NCBI RefSeq assembly: GCF_905404315.1
Contig: NC_066288.1
Location: 11,308,501-11,372,500, forward strand
DNA length: 64,000 nt
Source of the DNA: Leptidea sinapis
Lineage: Eukaryota; Arthropoda; Insecta; Lepidoptera; Pieridae
Reading direction: 5' to 3'
This document shows positions 54,940 through 64,000 of this stretch, in pieces. Below the pieces are notes generated by a model that worked only from the letters and a program-made list of their open reading frames with translations, ran no database searches and was not told the origin of the DNA. Position numbers and translations under genes: made by a program. Each line of letters starts with the position of its first letter. Position 1 is the stretch's first letter.

Positions 54940-55915
54940 GTCATTATCTGGCACACATTCTACAGGTTATGTAGAAATGCCCAAAATTCACAGCAAACGA
55001 TACAATATATTGCACTGACCAGGGTTTGAATCGGGAGCGCTAGCTTAGATGTAATAATACAATTGGGCCAAAAAGTAGATATGATAATATGTATAATTAT
55101 AAAGCATCCATAAATTAAACGCAAGTCAAAGCTAGTTAACATTATAAAACAACAAACGTATTGGGTTTTGTTATCGATGTAGTGTAGAAAGCAATACTGG
55201 CGGTGTTGTGGATTGCTCACTGATTAACTACATCGATATGACCCGATCATGGGGGCGCGATGTTTGTATTGATTCAACAATCAACTCGACGCTGTAATAC
55301 AAGGACCCAATCCCTATATACCTATATATGGTTACTATCATAGACGTAGAATAGCCCGTTATTGCCTGTCCAATTTCGATTTGTCAATGTGTTAGCAAGT
55401 TTAATGATCAGGGAGGAGCACTGACCTCTTCTAGGTACACTGGACTGGCGGCTGTTAAAGTGCTTTTGTGCCTGTTTGATATTCGCCATTTTGGCGCTGT
55501 TGGCCATGTAGCGAGAGTCTGCGGTACTAAGACTAGTGTTGACAACCTCAGCTAACATCGATAGATGGTGGGAATCTGTTTATAAAAAAATTGTGTACTA
55601 TATTACGTTGATTCTTGAAGTATAAATAATACTGATTATTGTACGTTCCTCCGCAGCCATTTGTATTATACGTCAAAATTAGTTCTCTAAACGCTCGCGA
55701 GTGGCGCTTCAAATAGGCACAAAAAAATTGCTGTCAAACATATGGAACAGTATGTCCAGTGATATTTATACAGGTCCTTCCTCCCCACTCCCCGAGCCTC
55801 GCACATCCGAAAGCGTTATTATAAGCACAGCTCACATCTCCTCTCCGCTTTAGTGGAAATAACCTGACTGCTTCGCGGCGTATCTCCTCTCCTCTTCGCT
55901 TTCGTGGAACCTGGC
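54940..55915. other. No gene; weak tRNA-like scrap and a GC-rich block
   Basis: 55015-55075 (minus) has a B-box-like GATTCAAACCC. 55775-55915 is GC-rich with a doubled CTCCTCTCCGCTTTAGTGGA / CTCCTCTTCGCTTTCGTGGA motif. Neither is placed in a family. Confidence 0.35.
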
Positions 55916-55919
55916 CTAA

Positions 55920-56276
55920 GGCTGGGCTGGACCAACTAACTTTAAGAATAACAATCATGTATCATAAAGTACCGGCTAAGCAAAAAATTAGTTGCGTCAT
56001 TTGACAATTTTTAGGTGACGTCATAACTTTAATTACTAACCATAACAGTACAATCTTTGCCGGTTAAAGCTGTTGTTAATGTTAAATAGCTAAATAGCGA
56101 CCTATCAAAAATTTCAAATAAATATTCGGTATTGACTTGATATTTAACTGTAACTATGCCTAGGAATACGATGATGCAACACATTCCGCAGTCATGTATG
56201 TTAATGCCATCGTTACTGTTAACGTTCAATTTGATTTAAACCTTAACTATTACAGCTAATATGATACAACCCAGCC
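55920..56276. mobile_element. TTAA-target MITE, copy 1
   Basis: The ends GGCTGGGCTGG and, in reverse complement, GGCTGGGTTGT are flanked by CTAA and TTAG, each one base from TTAA. Its right arm (reverse complement CATATTAGCTGTAATAGTTA) matches the left arm of 60955-61193. It contains TGACGTCA at 56016-56023. This is piggyBac-type target choice. Confidence 0.65.
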
Positions 56277-57079
56277 TTAGGACACAAGCGTGACTGGCTG
56301 CTGACGACTGGTCTTTCAAAATTTGTTACAGTAAAAATTCGCTTTTCGTTTCTATCTTGCTGTATCTCTGATGGAGATGTTAATCTCTCCAGTACGCTTT
56401 GTTTATACATACGCTAGAACTTTTAAGTTAAGTAAATGGTTAATATCGTATTACAATTAGCTGATAAGCCATCAATTTTGGTTTTTAAATGTGTGAGACC
56501 AATAGCTTTTTTAAAACGGCAACTATTCGATGCTTGTGTGCGTGGCATCTTTCAAATTTGTAACATATGCTTCGTGTTATTTTACAATGAAATTAATAAA
56601 ATACATACAAAATACTTACTGCTGGTATGAGATCCCAGTGTCGCAACCCGCTATTTTACTTTCAATTATTAGCAAAGTTTAACAGAACATGTTACACGTC
56701 AACATCACACATTGTTCGAGACTGGCTTGACTACGCCCACTTGGGCTTAGTGCTAGTTGCCGCACTTTGCGACTACGCCTGCGGCATCTAGTTGGAGCGC
56801 AGCGGAGACCAATCCTTAATCTAAGTGTGTGAGTAATTGTGAAAAGAAAATATCACCTTCATCTTGTTGTCTGGCGTTTAAGAACCACGCGATTCGTGTG
56901 CAAATTCGTACCTGGCACATCATTTAATCGTCTACTGCATTTATTCAGTATTCCGTTTAGGGTATATTCCTACCCCAGGCTAACAATACATACTTATCTG
57001 AAATTCTGAAGGCCTCTAATGTAAGTAATGTAAATGGATGATCGCAATTGCGATGTCGTTCAGAAAATTGGCTCAATCA
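56277..57079. other. No gene recognised
   Basis: 56725-56815 is GC-richer (GACTACGCCCACTTGGGC) without an identified family. Confidence 0.4.
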
Positions 57080-57500
57080 AGAATTCTTCAAATTCAATTT
57101 CAAATATTTTTATTCAAAATAGGATATAAAATCACTTATTGAAATTAAAAACTACCACCCATTCCAAAAGGTATGCCTCAGACCTGAGTAGAACGGGCGC
57201 AACAAACTCAGCGGGCTTCTTTTGTTATGTAAAAATATGATTACAATGTAAAATCGTACAATAAAATTGATTATTTAGTAGCCTGTGGACGGTCGCTCAA
57301 TTCCTTGGTAACATTAAACAAGTCATTTATGTTATAGAAACCTTTACCACACAAACGTTTTTTATCAGTTCTTTTGAATTTCGTAATACATTTGTTTTTA
57401 ACATTATCTGGGATCTTGTTGCCAAAGCATATACAACGCCACACAAAAGACTTACTAACTCGATTTAGCCGAGGAGTAGGCATTATGAGCTTATGTTTGT
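57080..57500 (-). mobile_element. LINE-C 3' end, best copy
   Basis: The minus frame 57271-57483 encodes RLNRVSKSFVWRCICFGNKI, ITKFKRTDKKRLCGKGFYNI and NDLFNVTKE. This is the C terminus of a CR1/jockey-type RT, parallel to YNKLP...FYSIKDF of the intact LINE but in another family. The 3' UTR has AAGAAGCCCGCTGAGTTTGT and CCTATTTTGAATAAAAATAT and ends in TTTGAAATTGAATTTGAA. All other LINE-C entries are truncated versions of this unit. Confidence 0.8.
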
Positions 57501-57826
57501 TCCTGGTGTTAACATTACAAAGTCACTTATGTGCATTACATTTACCAGTGGGAGCTTCCTTTGCACAGAATGCCGGCTAGATTATGGGTACCACAACGGC
57601 GTCTATTTCTGCCGTCAAGCAGTTATGTGTAAGCATTACTGTATTTCGGTATGAAGGGCGCCGTAGCTAGTGAAATTACTGGGCATATGAGACTTAACAA
57701 CTTATGTCTCAAGGTAGTTGGCGCAGTTGTAGTGTTGTAGACCGCTCAGAATTTTTGGGTCTTTCAATAATGCTGAGCAGCACTGCATTGTAATGGGCAG
57801 CGCGTATCAATTACCATCAGCTGAAC

Positions 57827-58549
57827 TAGGGCTTCCAATCCCGCGAGACGCGGGATTACGGGCGCGGGATCCGCGGGATTTGCGGGACTGAATAAAACCG
57901 TGCATGCGATGCAAAATAGGATAATCTGCGTGAATTATTATTCTTAATAACTCAAGTTATTAACTGTTTCGTATTTTCGTAATGTTCATTGATACATCCT
58001 TTTAGAATAGAATAAAAATTTAAGCGTGTGTACGTGAATGAAAGATTCATTCACGTACAAGCCCTTAAAAGGAATACCGCCCACAAGTGTGGAAGCAGAA
58101 CGGGCATTTTCTCACCAGGCAATAGAGTAAAATACGCAGTAGTTTGGCAGACGACAGTTTGGAATTGTTGTATTTCCTTCGCAAACATTTTCAGTTTATA
58201 TTAAAAGCTGAAAAACTTAATAATTAAGTAATAATTTATCAGTTTAAAATGCGTTTTTTTTTTTGTTGATTTTGTAATTTTGCGTTCTTTATTTTTTGAA
58301 AAGGATTTGTTTTGTTTTGCTTTTTATTCAGAATTTGTTTTTTTTTTGTGAAAAAACAGTATAATTTGATTGATCTCATTTTAATAGTAATATGTACGTA
58401 AATAACTGTGGAGTTGATAAATTCATTTTTTTAAAATGTGCATATTTTCAATATGCGGGATCCCGTAAGTACCGAGATCCCGCGGGATTGAAAATTCGTA
58501 GTCCCGCAAATGCCGAGATTGATAAAAGGCCGCGGGATTGGAAGCTCTA
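57827..58549 (+). mobile_element. Non-autonomous hAT transposon inside SINE-H
   Basis: The inverted ends TAGGGCTTCCAATCCCGCG and, in reverse complement, TAGAGCTTCCAATCCCGCG differ at one of 19 positions. AGCTGAAC is duplicated exactly on both sides (57819-57826, 58550-58557), and 8 bp is the hAT signature. Several GCGGGAT motifs cluster near both ends, as expected of transposase-binding sites. A hAT dimerisation-domain fossil lies inside (58061-58205). Also present is a 12-bp-arm palindrome TACGTGAATGAA/TTCATTCACGTA at 58031-58057. Confidence 0.9.
58061..58205 (+). pseudogene. hAT transposase C-terminal (dimerisation) fossil
   Basis: LKGIPPTSVEAERAFSHQAI is followed, after a stop and frameshift, by LADDSLELLYFLRKHFQF. 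IP.TS...ER.FS and L..D....L.FLR.N are the two landmarks of the hAT dimerisation domain. The rest of the transposase is gone, so it has no catalytic function. Confidence 0.8.
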
Positions 58550-58606
58550 AGCTGAACATCCTGCTCGTCTCGTTCCTTATTTTCTACTAATATTTTCTAC
58601 TAATAC

Positions 58607-58645
58607 TTAATTTAAATGGCAAAACAACGTTTGCCAGATCAGTAC
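58607..58645 (+). mobile_element. Helitron 3' end scrap
   Basis: GGCAAAACAACGTTTGCC hairpin, AGATCAG and a TACT in place of CTAG. It is the same end as 14620-14785. Confidence 0.55.
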
Positions 58646-59039
58646 TTGTAGTCCTTATACGTTTTCCATTTCACCCTGCAAGTTTATAAAACAACATTTT
58701 AGTCAATCGAGGTCAACGCGTGAACAAGTACTAATTGCACTGGCGAAACTGTCAGAATCTGAAGTCACTTAATGAATTTTTCCCCACTTTTAGCACTTCG
58801 CCGAAGAGTTCAACATTCGGAATGCAAGTTTAATTTGAATAGCATTCAATTTAATTTGACAAACCGTTTTAGAATACGTTATTAGGGGGGTGAACTGAAA
58901 TTCCTTTTGCCTCGGAACATTTCAGATGATTATTTCTCATAACATATAGTATTTTTTTTATTATGTTATGCATTACTTAAACAGTTTTTTTAATGATATC
59001 CCTTACTTCTGGAATTACATATACAAATTTAGGTTCAAG
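58646..59039. other. No gene; piece of SINE-S block X near 59000
   Basis: 59000-59030 carries TATCCCTTACTTCTGGAATT, an inverted and diverged block X plus tail. The rest is unassigned. Confidence 0.4.
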
Positions 59040-59180
59040 TTCTGGTGAGAATTCAACAAGATTTTACGGTTGATGCGTCACTCGGACGAATGGCTTAGTT
59101 GGTAAGAGCGCCCGGACAGGGGCGGGTTCGAGTCCCGCATCTTTCATTAATTTGGTTCAAATTACATTAGTATAAGCTTA
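59040..59180 (+). repeat. SINE-S tRNA-like unit and tail
   Basis: The tRNA-like block is at 59082-59147 (GGCTTAGTTGGTAAGAGCGC, B box GGTTCGAGTCC). The anticodon arm is shortened compared with other copies. Confidence 0.75.
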
Positions 59181-59394
59181 ACTTATTCATAACAAAACCT
59201 TTGTCAGACCTCTCGAGAACCAAAGCTTAGGTCTTGGCCTTAGACTTCTCGGCCAATTGGACTTGAAAGCAGCGGTAAAAATTAAAGATTCAACTTCGCC
59301 TCTCAACCGCGGCCGGCTATTATTCAACATGAAGAATATGGCCGCAAAAAATTTGAGGCGTAATAAAAGTTTGAATTTAAAAGTACATAGCTTA

Positions 59395-59580
59395 GATACG
59401 TTGAAAAAAATCGAGGTTGACAGTTGACCTCTATTTTGAGCAAAGCACGCACACTTACACAAAGCGAGAATAAATCGCGAGTGTAAGACGTAGCTTGTCA
59501 CGCACACTAAAGTAATAAATCTGAACTATTTGCATCGGTTGTCTAGCAGCAAGAGGCTCTATCTAGACATAAAAATTATC
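59395..59580. mobile_element. TA-target MITE, family M1, left arm deleted
   Basis: The right end (GATAATTTTTATGTCTAGA in reverse complement, then TA) and the inner blocks are present. The left arm lacks about 35 bases. Confidence 0.65.
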
Positions 59581-59582
59581 TA

Positions 59583-59961
59583 AGTTTTAAAATTTTTACC
59601 AATTAAAAAACCTTTCGTATCCGATTCCGACTAATATTTAGAGCCGACTATATTTAGAGTCGACGATCCAATATTTAGAGTTACAACATATAATTTATCT
59701 GTAAACTGGAAAATGAGGTAGCAGTGGAATCCTTTAGCCCTTAACCCTTGGCTCTAAATATTGGGGTTGCAAAACAAGCCGCAGGGATTACGCACAAGCT
59801 TCGAATATTGATAGCTTTAACTTACTAAAATACACTGAAAGCTTAAATATTTATCAATAGATGACTAAGTGTTACTGACATAAATTAAGTTTGAAAGAGT
59901 TTACTAAGAATCTTTACGAGTTTTATTTATCATTTATAAAAATTAATATTTTCTTTTGACA
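59583..59961. other. No gene; short ATATTTAGAGTCGAC-type repeats
   Basis: 59630-59685 repeats AATATTTAGAG three times with small variations, and TAAATATTGG recurs near 59755. Confidence 0.45.
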
Positions 59962-60232
59962 CTAAGGGACGAGATGAGCATTATGTTCAGCTAATCGTCA
60001 TTTATACGTCCTGCCCATTACAACACAGTGCCGCTCAGGATTCTTAAAAAGACCCAATAATTCTGAGGGGCGCTACAATTATTGCGCTCGTCACCTTGAG
60101 ACATAGGATTTTAAATCTCATTTGCCCAGTAATTTCACTAGCTACAGCGTCCTTCAGACCGAAACACAATAATGCTTGCTTTACTGCTTCACAATCTAGC
60201 CGCCATCTTGTGCAAAAGAGCCTCCCACTGGT
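59962..60232 (-). repeat. SINE-H, near full length
   Basis: It runs from the CTCATCTCGTCCCTTAG end to CAGTGGGAGGCTCTTTTGCA, with the hairpin at about 60031-60075. Confidence 0.8.
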
Positions 60233-60954
60233 GAAACGGACCTAATAACGTAATAAAGGAGTGAAAAATGATTATTTTTTCAATGAAGCGCTTGTTATAA
60301 TTTATTGTTTATTTTTAGACTTCTCGAAAACTGGTAAAGCGAAGAGGTTATAACTGTTGAAAATTGATTTTAAATCTTATATGTAGATGCAATTCGTACT
60401 TAAATATAGTATCTATATAAAGGTTCTGATGACGGAAACCATGACAAAGTAACGGAACTCTTCAATTCTTAGGAGCAAATAAACGATACTCGGACGAATC
60501 TTTTTTATGCTATTCGGATATTTAAGTCATCTACCATAACATAGTTATGGTCAAGTAATTGTCGTAGTCGAATATGATGATCAATGGAACTCCTTATCTA
60601 GAATTAGATTAATTAATTAGATTGTATAAAAATACACAAGTATTTTTATACTTTTTAGTGCATATTATATCTATTGTTTTGGAATAGTGTTTTTGAAGTC
60701 GCTTGTTTATTTGTTAATTTTTTTTTATTTCTAGTTGGTTAATAACACAATCTATAACTGAATAGATTGAAGTTATGTAATCATTATAAATTGTTACCCG
60801 TGTTAGTTCCAGCTCAAACGTTCTCATTAAACGAACCTCTCGTTGCTTTGATATTAGAACCTTCAGAGACTATTCTGGATTTGATGTCGATTTAATTAAC
60901 AACTATGGCTTGTTTGTGTTACCACAGAGTAAGAGATAAGTACTTACGTATTAA
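60233..60954. other. AT-rich stretch, nothing recognised
   Basis: No feature could be supported. Confidence 0.5.
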
Positions 60955-61193
60955 GGCTGGTTTGCGTCATATTAGCTGTTATAATTAAGGTTTAAGTCAA
61001 AATTAACGTTAACAGCAACGCTGACTTTAACATACACTGGTGCACCATCGTTTTCCTTACCAAAAAGGTAAACTTCCGACAGGTCGTTAACGGTTTACCC
61101 GGCGAAGATTGGACGGGTTTACGGTAACAGTTAAATTAATGACGTCATCAAAAACTATCAAATGGTGCAACTCGTTCTTTGCGTAACCGGTCC
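60955..61193. mobile_element. TTAA-target MITE, copy 2
   Basis: Perfect TTAA on both sides (60951-60954, 61194-61197), ends GGCTGGTTTGCG and, in reverse complement, GGACCGGTTACGC. It is related to 55920-56276 in reverse orientation and holds TGACGTCA at 61140-61147. Confidence 0.75.
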
Positions 61194-61197
61194 TTAA

Positions 61198-62702
61198 AAT
61201 ATTTTAAATACAAGCTTTGCAAAGTGATGGGAAGAAATATTCAAATGTTTCACCTCTTGGCCTCTTGTACTATAGATAAATAAAGGCATACGTGCATTGT
61301 ACAATTCGTTTATAGACAATTCTATGGCCAATCTAATGCAATAAAATGTCAGAATGAATAATGGGTCCTTGCTCGCGGCCCGGTTTTTTGTTTCATTGTT
61401 ATATGTTTGACCTGGTTTTTTTAGTTATATTCTACTAGATTTACTGAACACATATATACAGTAATGCCTATCTCCCGGACAAGTATTCGTATTAGTCTAG
61501 TCCCTATTGGTGTAAGTAATACCGCGTCCAAGATTGAACTTTTGTATTCGCTCATTCTAAAGCTCATCGTCAAGCTCTGCAATATTTACGAACCCCAGTA
61601 TTTTCTTGACGCGAGTATTTCACACATTAGGAAGTAAGGTGGATTTTCTAAGGGTAACGGTTATGCACTAGTGGGCCGCAACTACAGAGGAGATACAGAG
61701 AAGTTTAATCAGCCTCAAGGTTGCCTGCATGTTTTTTTGTTTTTTATTAAGATCACACTGACGTACTTATGATGCGATAGTGCCTAGTAAGCATTCTAAT
61801 AAGTATGCATTGGTTTGCCATTATAATGTGAATGTCACTACACACACACACACACACACATAGCACCACACCATAAGAACCTTACGAAGAATTATTGTTC
61901 AAACCATTACTGGCAAGTAATTTCATTTTCGAAGATTACGTTGAGAGCATACTCAGACTTTGCTCAGACACTACTTACATAAAACTCAGCTGAGTTCAAA
62001 CTAAGCGCAATCTTTGATTTGGTAGTTTGATTGAAAGTTCAAGCGCGATTCATGACGTGATCTTCGTGTTGTCCATGTTTATTTTGAAACCAACTCCTTG
62101 GGAAGCTATATTGTAGTATTATCGCCAAATACTCACACGTAAAAATCTGGATTGGATTGCAGATTTTATGAGGCAAGCTAATTAACAGACACAGACAACT
62201 ATCGCGTTTTTAGGAAAAGTTTTTTTGTTCTTAATTAATATTTGGAATGATTTTGTTATTATTAGATGGCTTATGAAAAACAAAAGAGTTTTATTCAAAC
62301 TCAGATTGTGGCGCGTTCCACCAATTGAGAGGCCATTCAATAAAATGTTTATTAATGTTTCATTGTACGACAAATTTATAGATCTTCCAATTTTATTATA
62401 ATTTTTTGTGTTTATTTTATTTCTGCTTGATACAATACTGGGGCTTTATTCAAGCCTTTGCATCTGTCAAATATAAATATTCTGAAATTAAATACAACAG
62501 AATTTGCTTTCTTTTAGAAAGAAACGCCACATATTCGTTTGGTGAAGATGGTATTTGAATATCTGTAGATACGTAGGTATAGTAAAGAATAAGAGGTATA
62601 ATTTTTGAATCCGTACAAAAAAAAAATCTCAAAATAATAAAAAAACGAGACACAATTAACAGAAAGTAAATAAATATTTGAATTTGGAATGTTTGACACA
62701 TA
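61198..62702. other. Long AT-rich stretch; (CA)10 at 61841-61860
   Basis: Apart from the perfect dinucleotide run nothing was recognised. Confidence 0.5.
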
Positions 62703-62924
62703 GATCATTTATACATCTATATAGATTATGACATCTGTGAAAACGTCGAAAAAAAAATGAGTTTAGAGTTAACCTCTATTTTGAGCAATGCATGCACAGC
62801 AACATAAAGTGTCATACAAATTGCGAGTGTAAGACGTAGCTTATCATGCACACTAAAGTAATAAACCTCGCCTGTTCTCATCGGTTGTCTAACAGCAAGA
62901 GACTATGTAGACGTATAAATTATC
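62703..62924. mobile_element. TA-target MITE, family M1
   Basis: Ends GATCATTTATACATCTA and GATAATTTATACGTCTA (reverse complement), flanked by TA (62701-62702, 62925-62926). Confidence 0.75.
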
Positions 62925-62926
62925 TA

Positions 62927-63597
62927 AGGTTTGACAATTTATTTGTAGATCGGGATCAAAATCGAATTGCTAGTAATGGATAAAAATTTCTTTCGAGTCA
63001 CATTTCACGTTTACGTAATCGACATTGATCAACAGAATCTTTGGATATTATTTTTTTAAATTAAGTTCATCAGCTTCAGACAATAGGTGACAGTTGTCTG
63101 ATATACCTGAAAAACTACGGACAAAGTCGAGGTTACAGCTTGTAGTTATCAATATAAAATCATAATCATATACATCACAACTGACAAAGCTTAAACAACA
63201 CACAAATTGTAGTTGGATCCTCAATTAATTAACGATGTTGTTAAAGGATCCAACCAACCAATTATACTCCAGCAAAAGCAAAAACACTTAATAACTTAGT
63301 AATCCTTTTTCAGAATAAATTGATCTACTATGTGCAGAAAAAACCCACACATACTCTCTGAATGTGGTTCAGACCAATTCTTGAACCACTTGAGATACGT
63401 CAGCTCACTGCAAAAGATATAATAAGATTCATGAGAAGCCACACACATACACCCACACCCCACACACAACCACACAAACACACACACACTTCTGAACTCA
63501 CCTCAGAAGACTCCTGACCATATCCTACAACCCCCCCCCCCCCCTTTTACTCATGTCTTCCTTTTCGTCAGTTAATTTTTAATAAAGGTAAAATTGA
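62927..63597. other. Simple repeats: AC-rich 63439-63490 and C14 at 63531-63544
   Basis: Also GGATCCAAC/GTTGGATCC inverted motifs at 63214-63256. No gene. Confidence 0.6.
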
Positions 63598-63912
63598 CAG
63601 TGGGAGACTCCTTTGCACAGGATGCCTGCTAGATGATGGGTACCAAAACGGCGCCTATTTCTGCCATGAAGCAGTCAAGTGTAAACAATATTGTGTTCGG
63701 TCAGAAGGGCGCCATAGCTAGTGAAATTACTAAATTACTGTGCAAATGAGACTTAACATCTTATGTCTCAAAGAGAAGAGCGTAATTGTAGTGCCACTCA
63801 GAATTTTTGAGATTTTTCAAGAATCCTGAGCGGTCCTGCATTATAATGGTCAGGGCGCATCAATTACTATCAGCTGAAGATCTTGCTCATCTCGTCCCTT
63901 ATTTTCATAAAA
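63598..63912 (+). repeat. SINE-H, near full length
   Basis: It runs from CAGTGGGAGACTCCTTTGCA to TCGTCCCTTATTTTCATAAA. CTAAATTACTGTG is a small local duplication in the middle. Confidence 0.85.
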
Positions 63913-64000
63913 TAGCGGTGCCTCCCAACAAAGGCGATAAGCTTAAAAGGAGACAGCTGCCTTACTAGGGAGTTAAAGAATAATTAAACAAATTTTATTA

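Larger units (their letters stand above)
57546..58600 (+). repeat. SINE-H copy split by a hAT element
   Basis: 57546-57826 runs from AGTGGGAGCTTCCTTTGCAC to ATCAGCTGAAC. It resumes after the hAT at 58550 with AGCTGAACATCCTGCTCGTC and ends near 58600. Hairpin arms lie around 57745-57785. Confidence 0.8.

Overview
The window is AT-rich eukaryotic DNA made almost entirely of transposable-element remains. The mixture points to a moth or butterfly (Lepidoptera), though this is inferred from repeat types alone. It holds jockey-, RTE- and CR1-like LINEs with relaxed 3' tails, Penelope-like elements, tiny TC...CTAG Helitrons, TTAA- and TA-target MITEs, tRNA-derived SINEs, and a mariner remnant. No bacterial-style operon, CRISPR array or rRNA gene is present. 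The setting is intergenic or intronic. Only one short segment (4919-5082) looks like a possible host exon, and it is unproven. Family names used in the entries: LINE-B is a jockey-like family, longest copy 20972-23996. LINE-C is a CR1/jockey-type family with a TTTGAA-type tail, seen only as 3' ends. LINE-D is a related family of 3' ends. SINE-H is a repeat of about 300 bp with a conserved hairpin. SINE-S is a tRNA-like repeat. Layout: 0-9.6 kb holds LINE-B, RTE and LINE-C scraps, one Penelope terminus with a hammerhead-like core, the candidate exon and a broken mariner. 9.7-20 kb holds MITEs, SINE-S and SINE-H copies, a P-like element, a Helitron and an unrecognised broken coding remnant. 20.2-24.3 kb holds a PIF/Harbinger-type element inside a SINE-S copy, the longest but broken LINE-B copy, and a Penelope inverted structure with a second hammerhead-like core. 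24.5-30.2 kb holds tandem Helitrons, head-to-head Penelope coding fragments and an I/R1-like LINE tail. 31-47 kb is old sequence with nested insertions: a TA-MITE inside LINE-C, a P-like element inside LINE-C, and an inverted SINE-H pair. 48.0-53.6 kb is the centrepiece: an uninterrupted two-ORF CR1-type LINE on the minus strand, carrying an 862-bp perfect AAT array at its 3' end and a tRNA-like module just upstream of ORF1. 53.6-64 kb holds more MITEs, a hAT element with a clean 8-bp target duplication inside a SINE-H copy, and simple repeats. How the parts relate: the LINE encodes its own ORF1 protein (PHD-like finger, coiled coils, SGNH-like domain) and ORF2 protein (endonuclease plus reverse transcriptase). 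Nearly everything else is non-autonomous or broken and would need proteins supplied from elsewhere. The best new leads are: two PIP-box-like motifs repeated at the ORF1 C terminus; the tRNA-like module at the LINE 5' end shared with a separate locus; the hammerhead-like Penelope termini; and miniature DNA transposons that retain only a THAP, MADF or hAT-dimerisation fragment.
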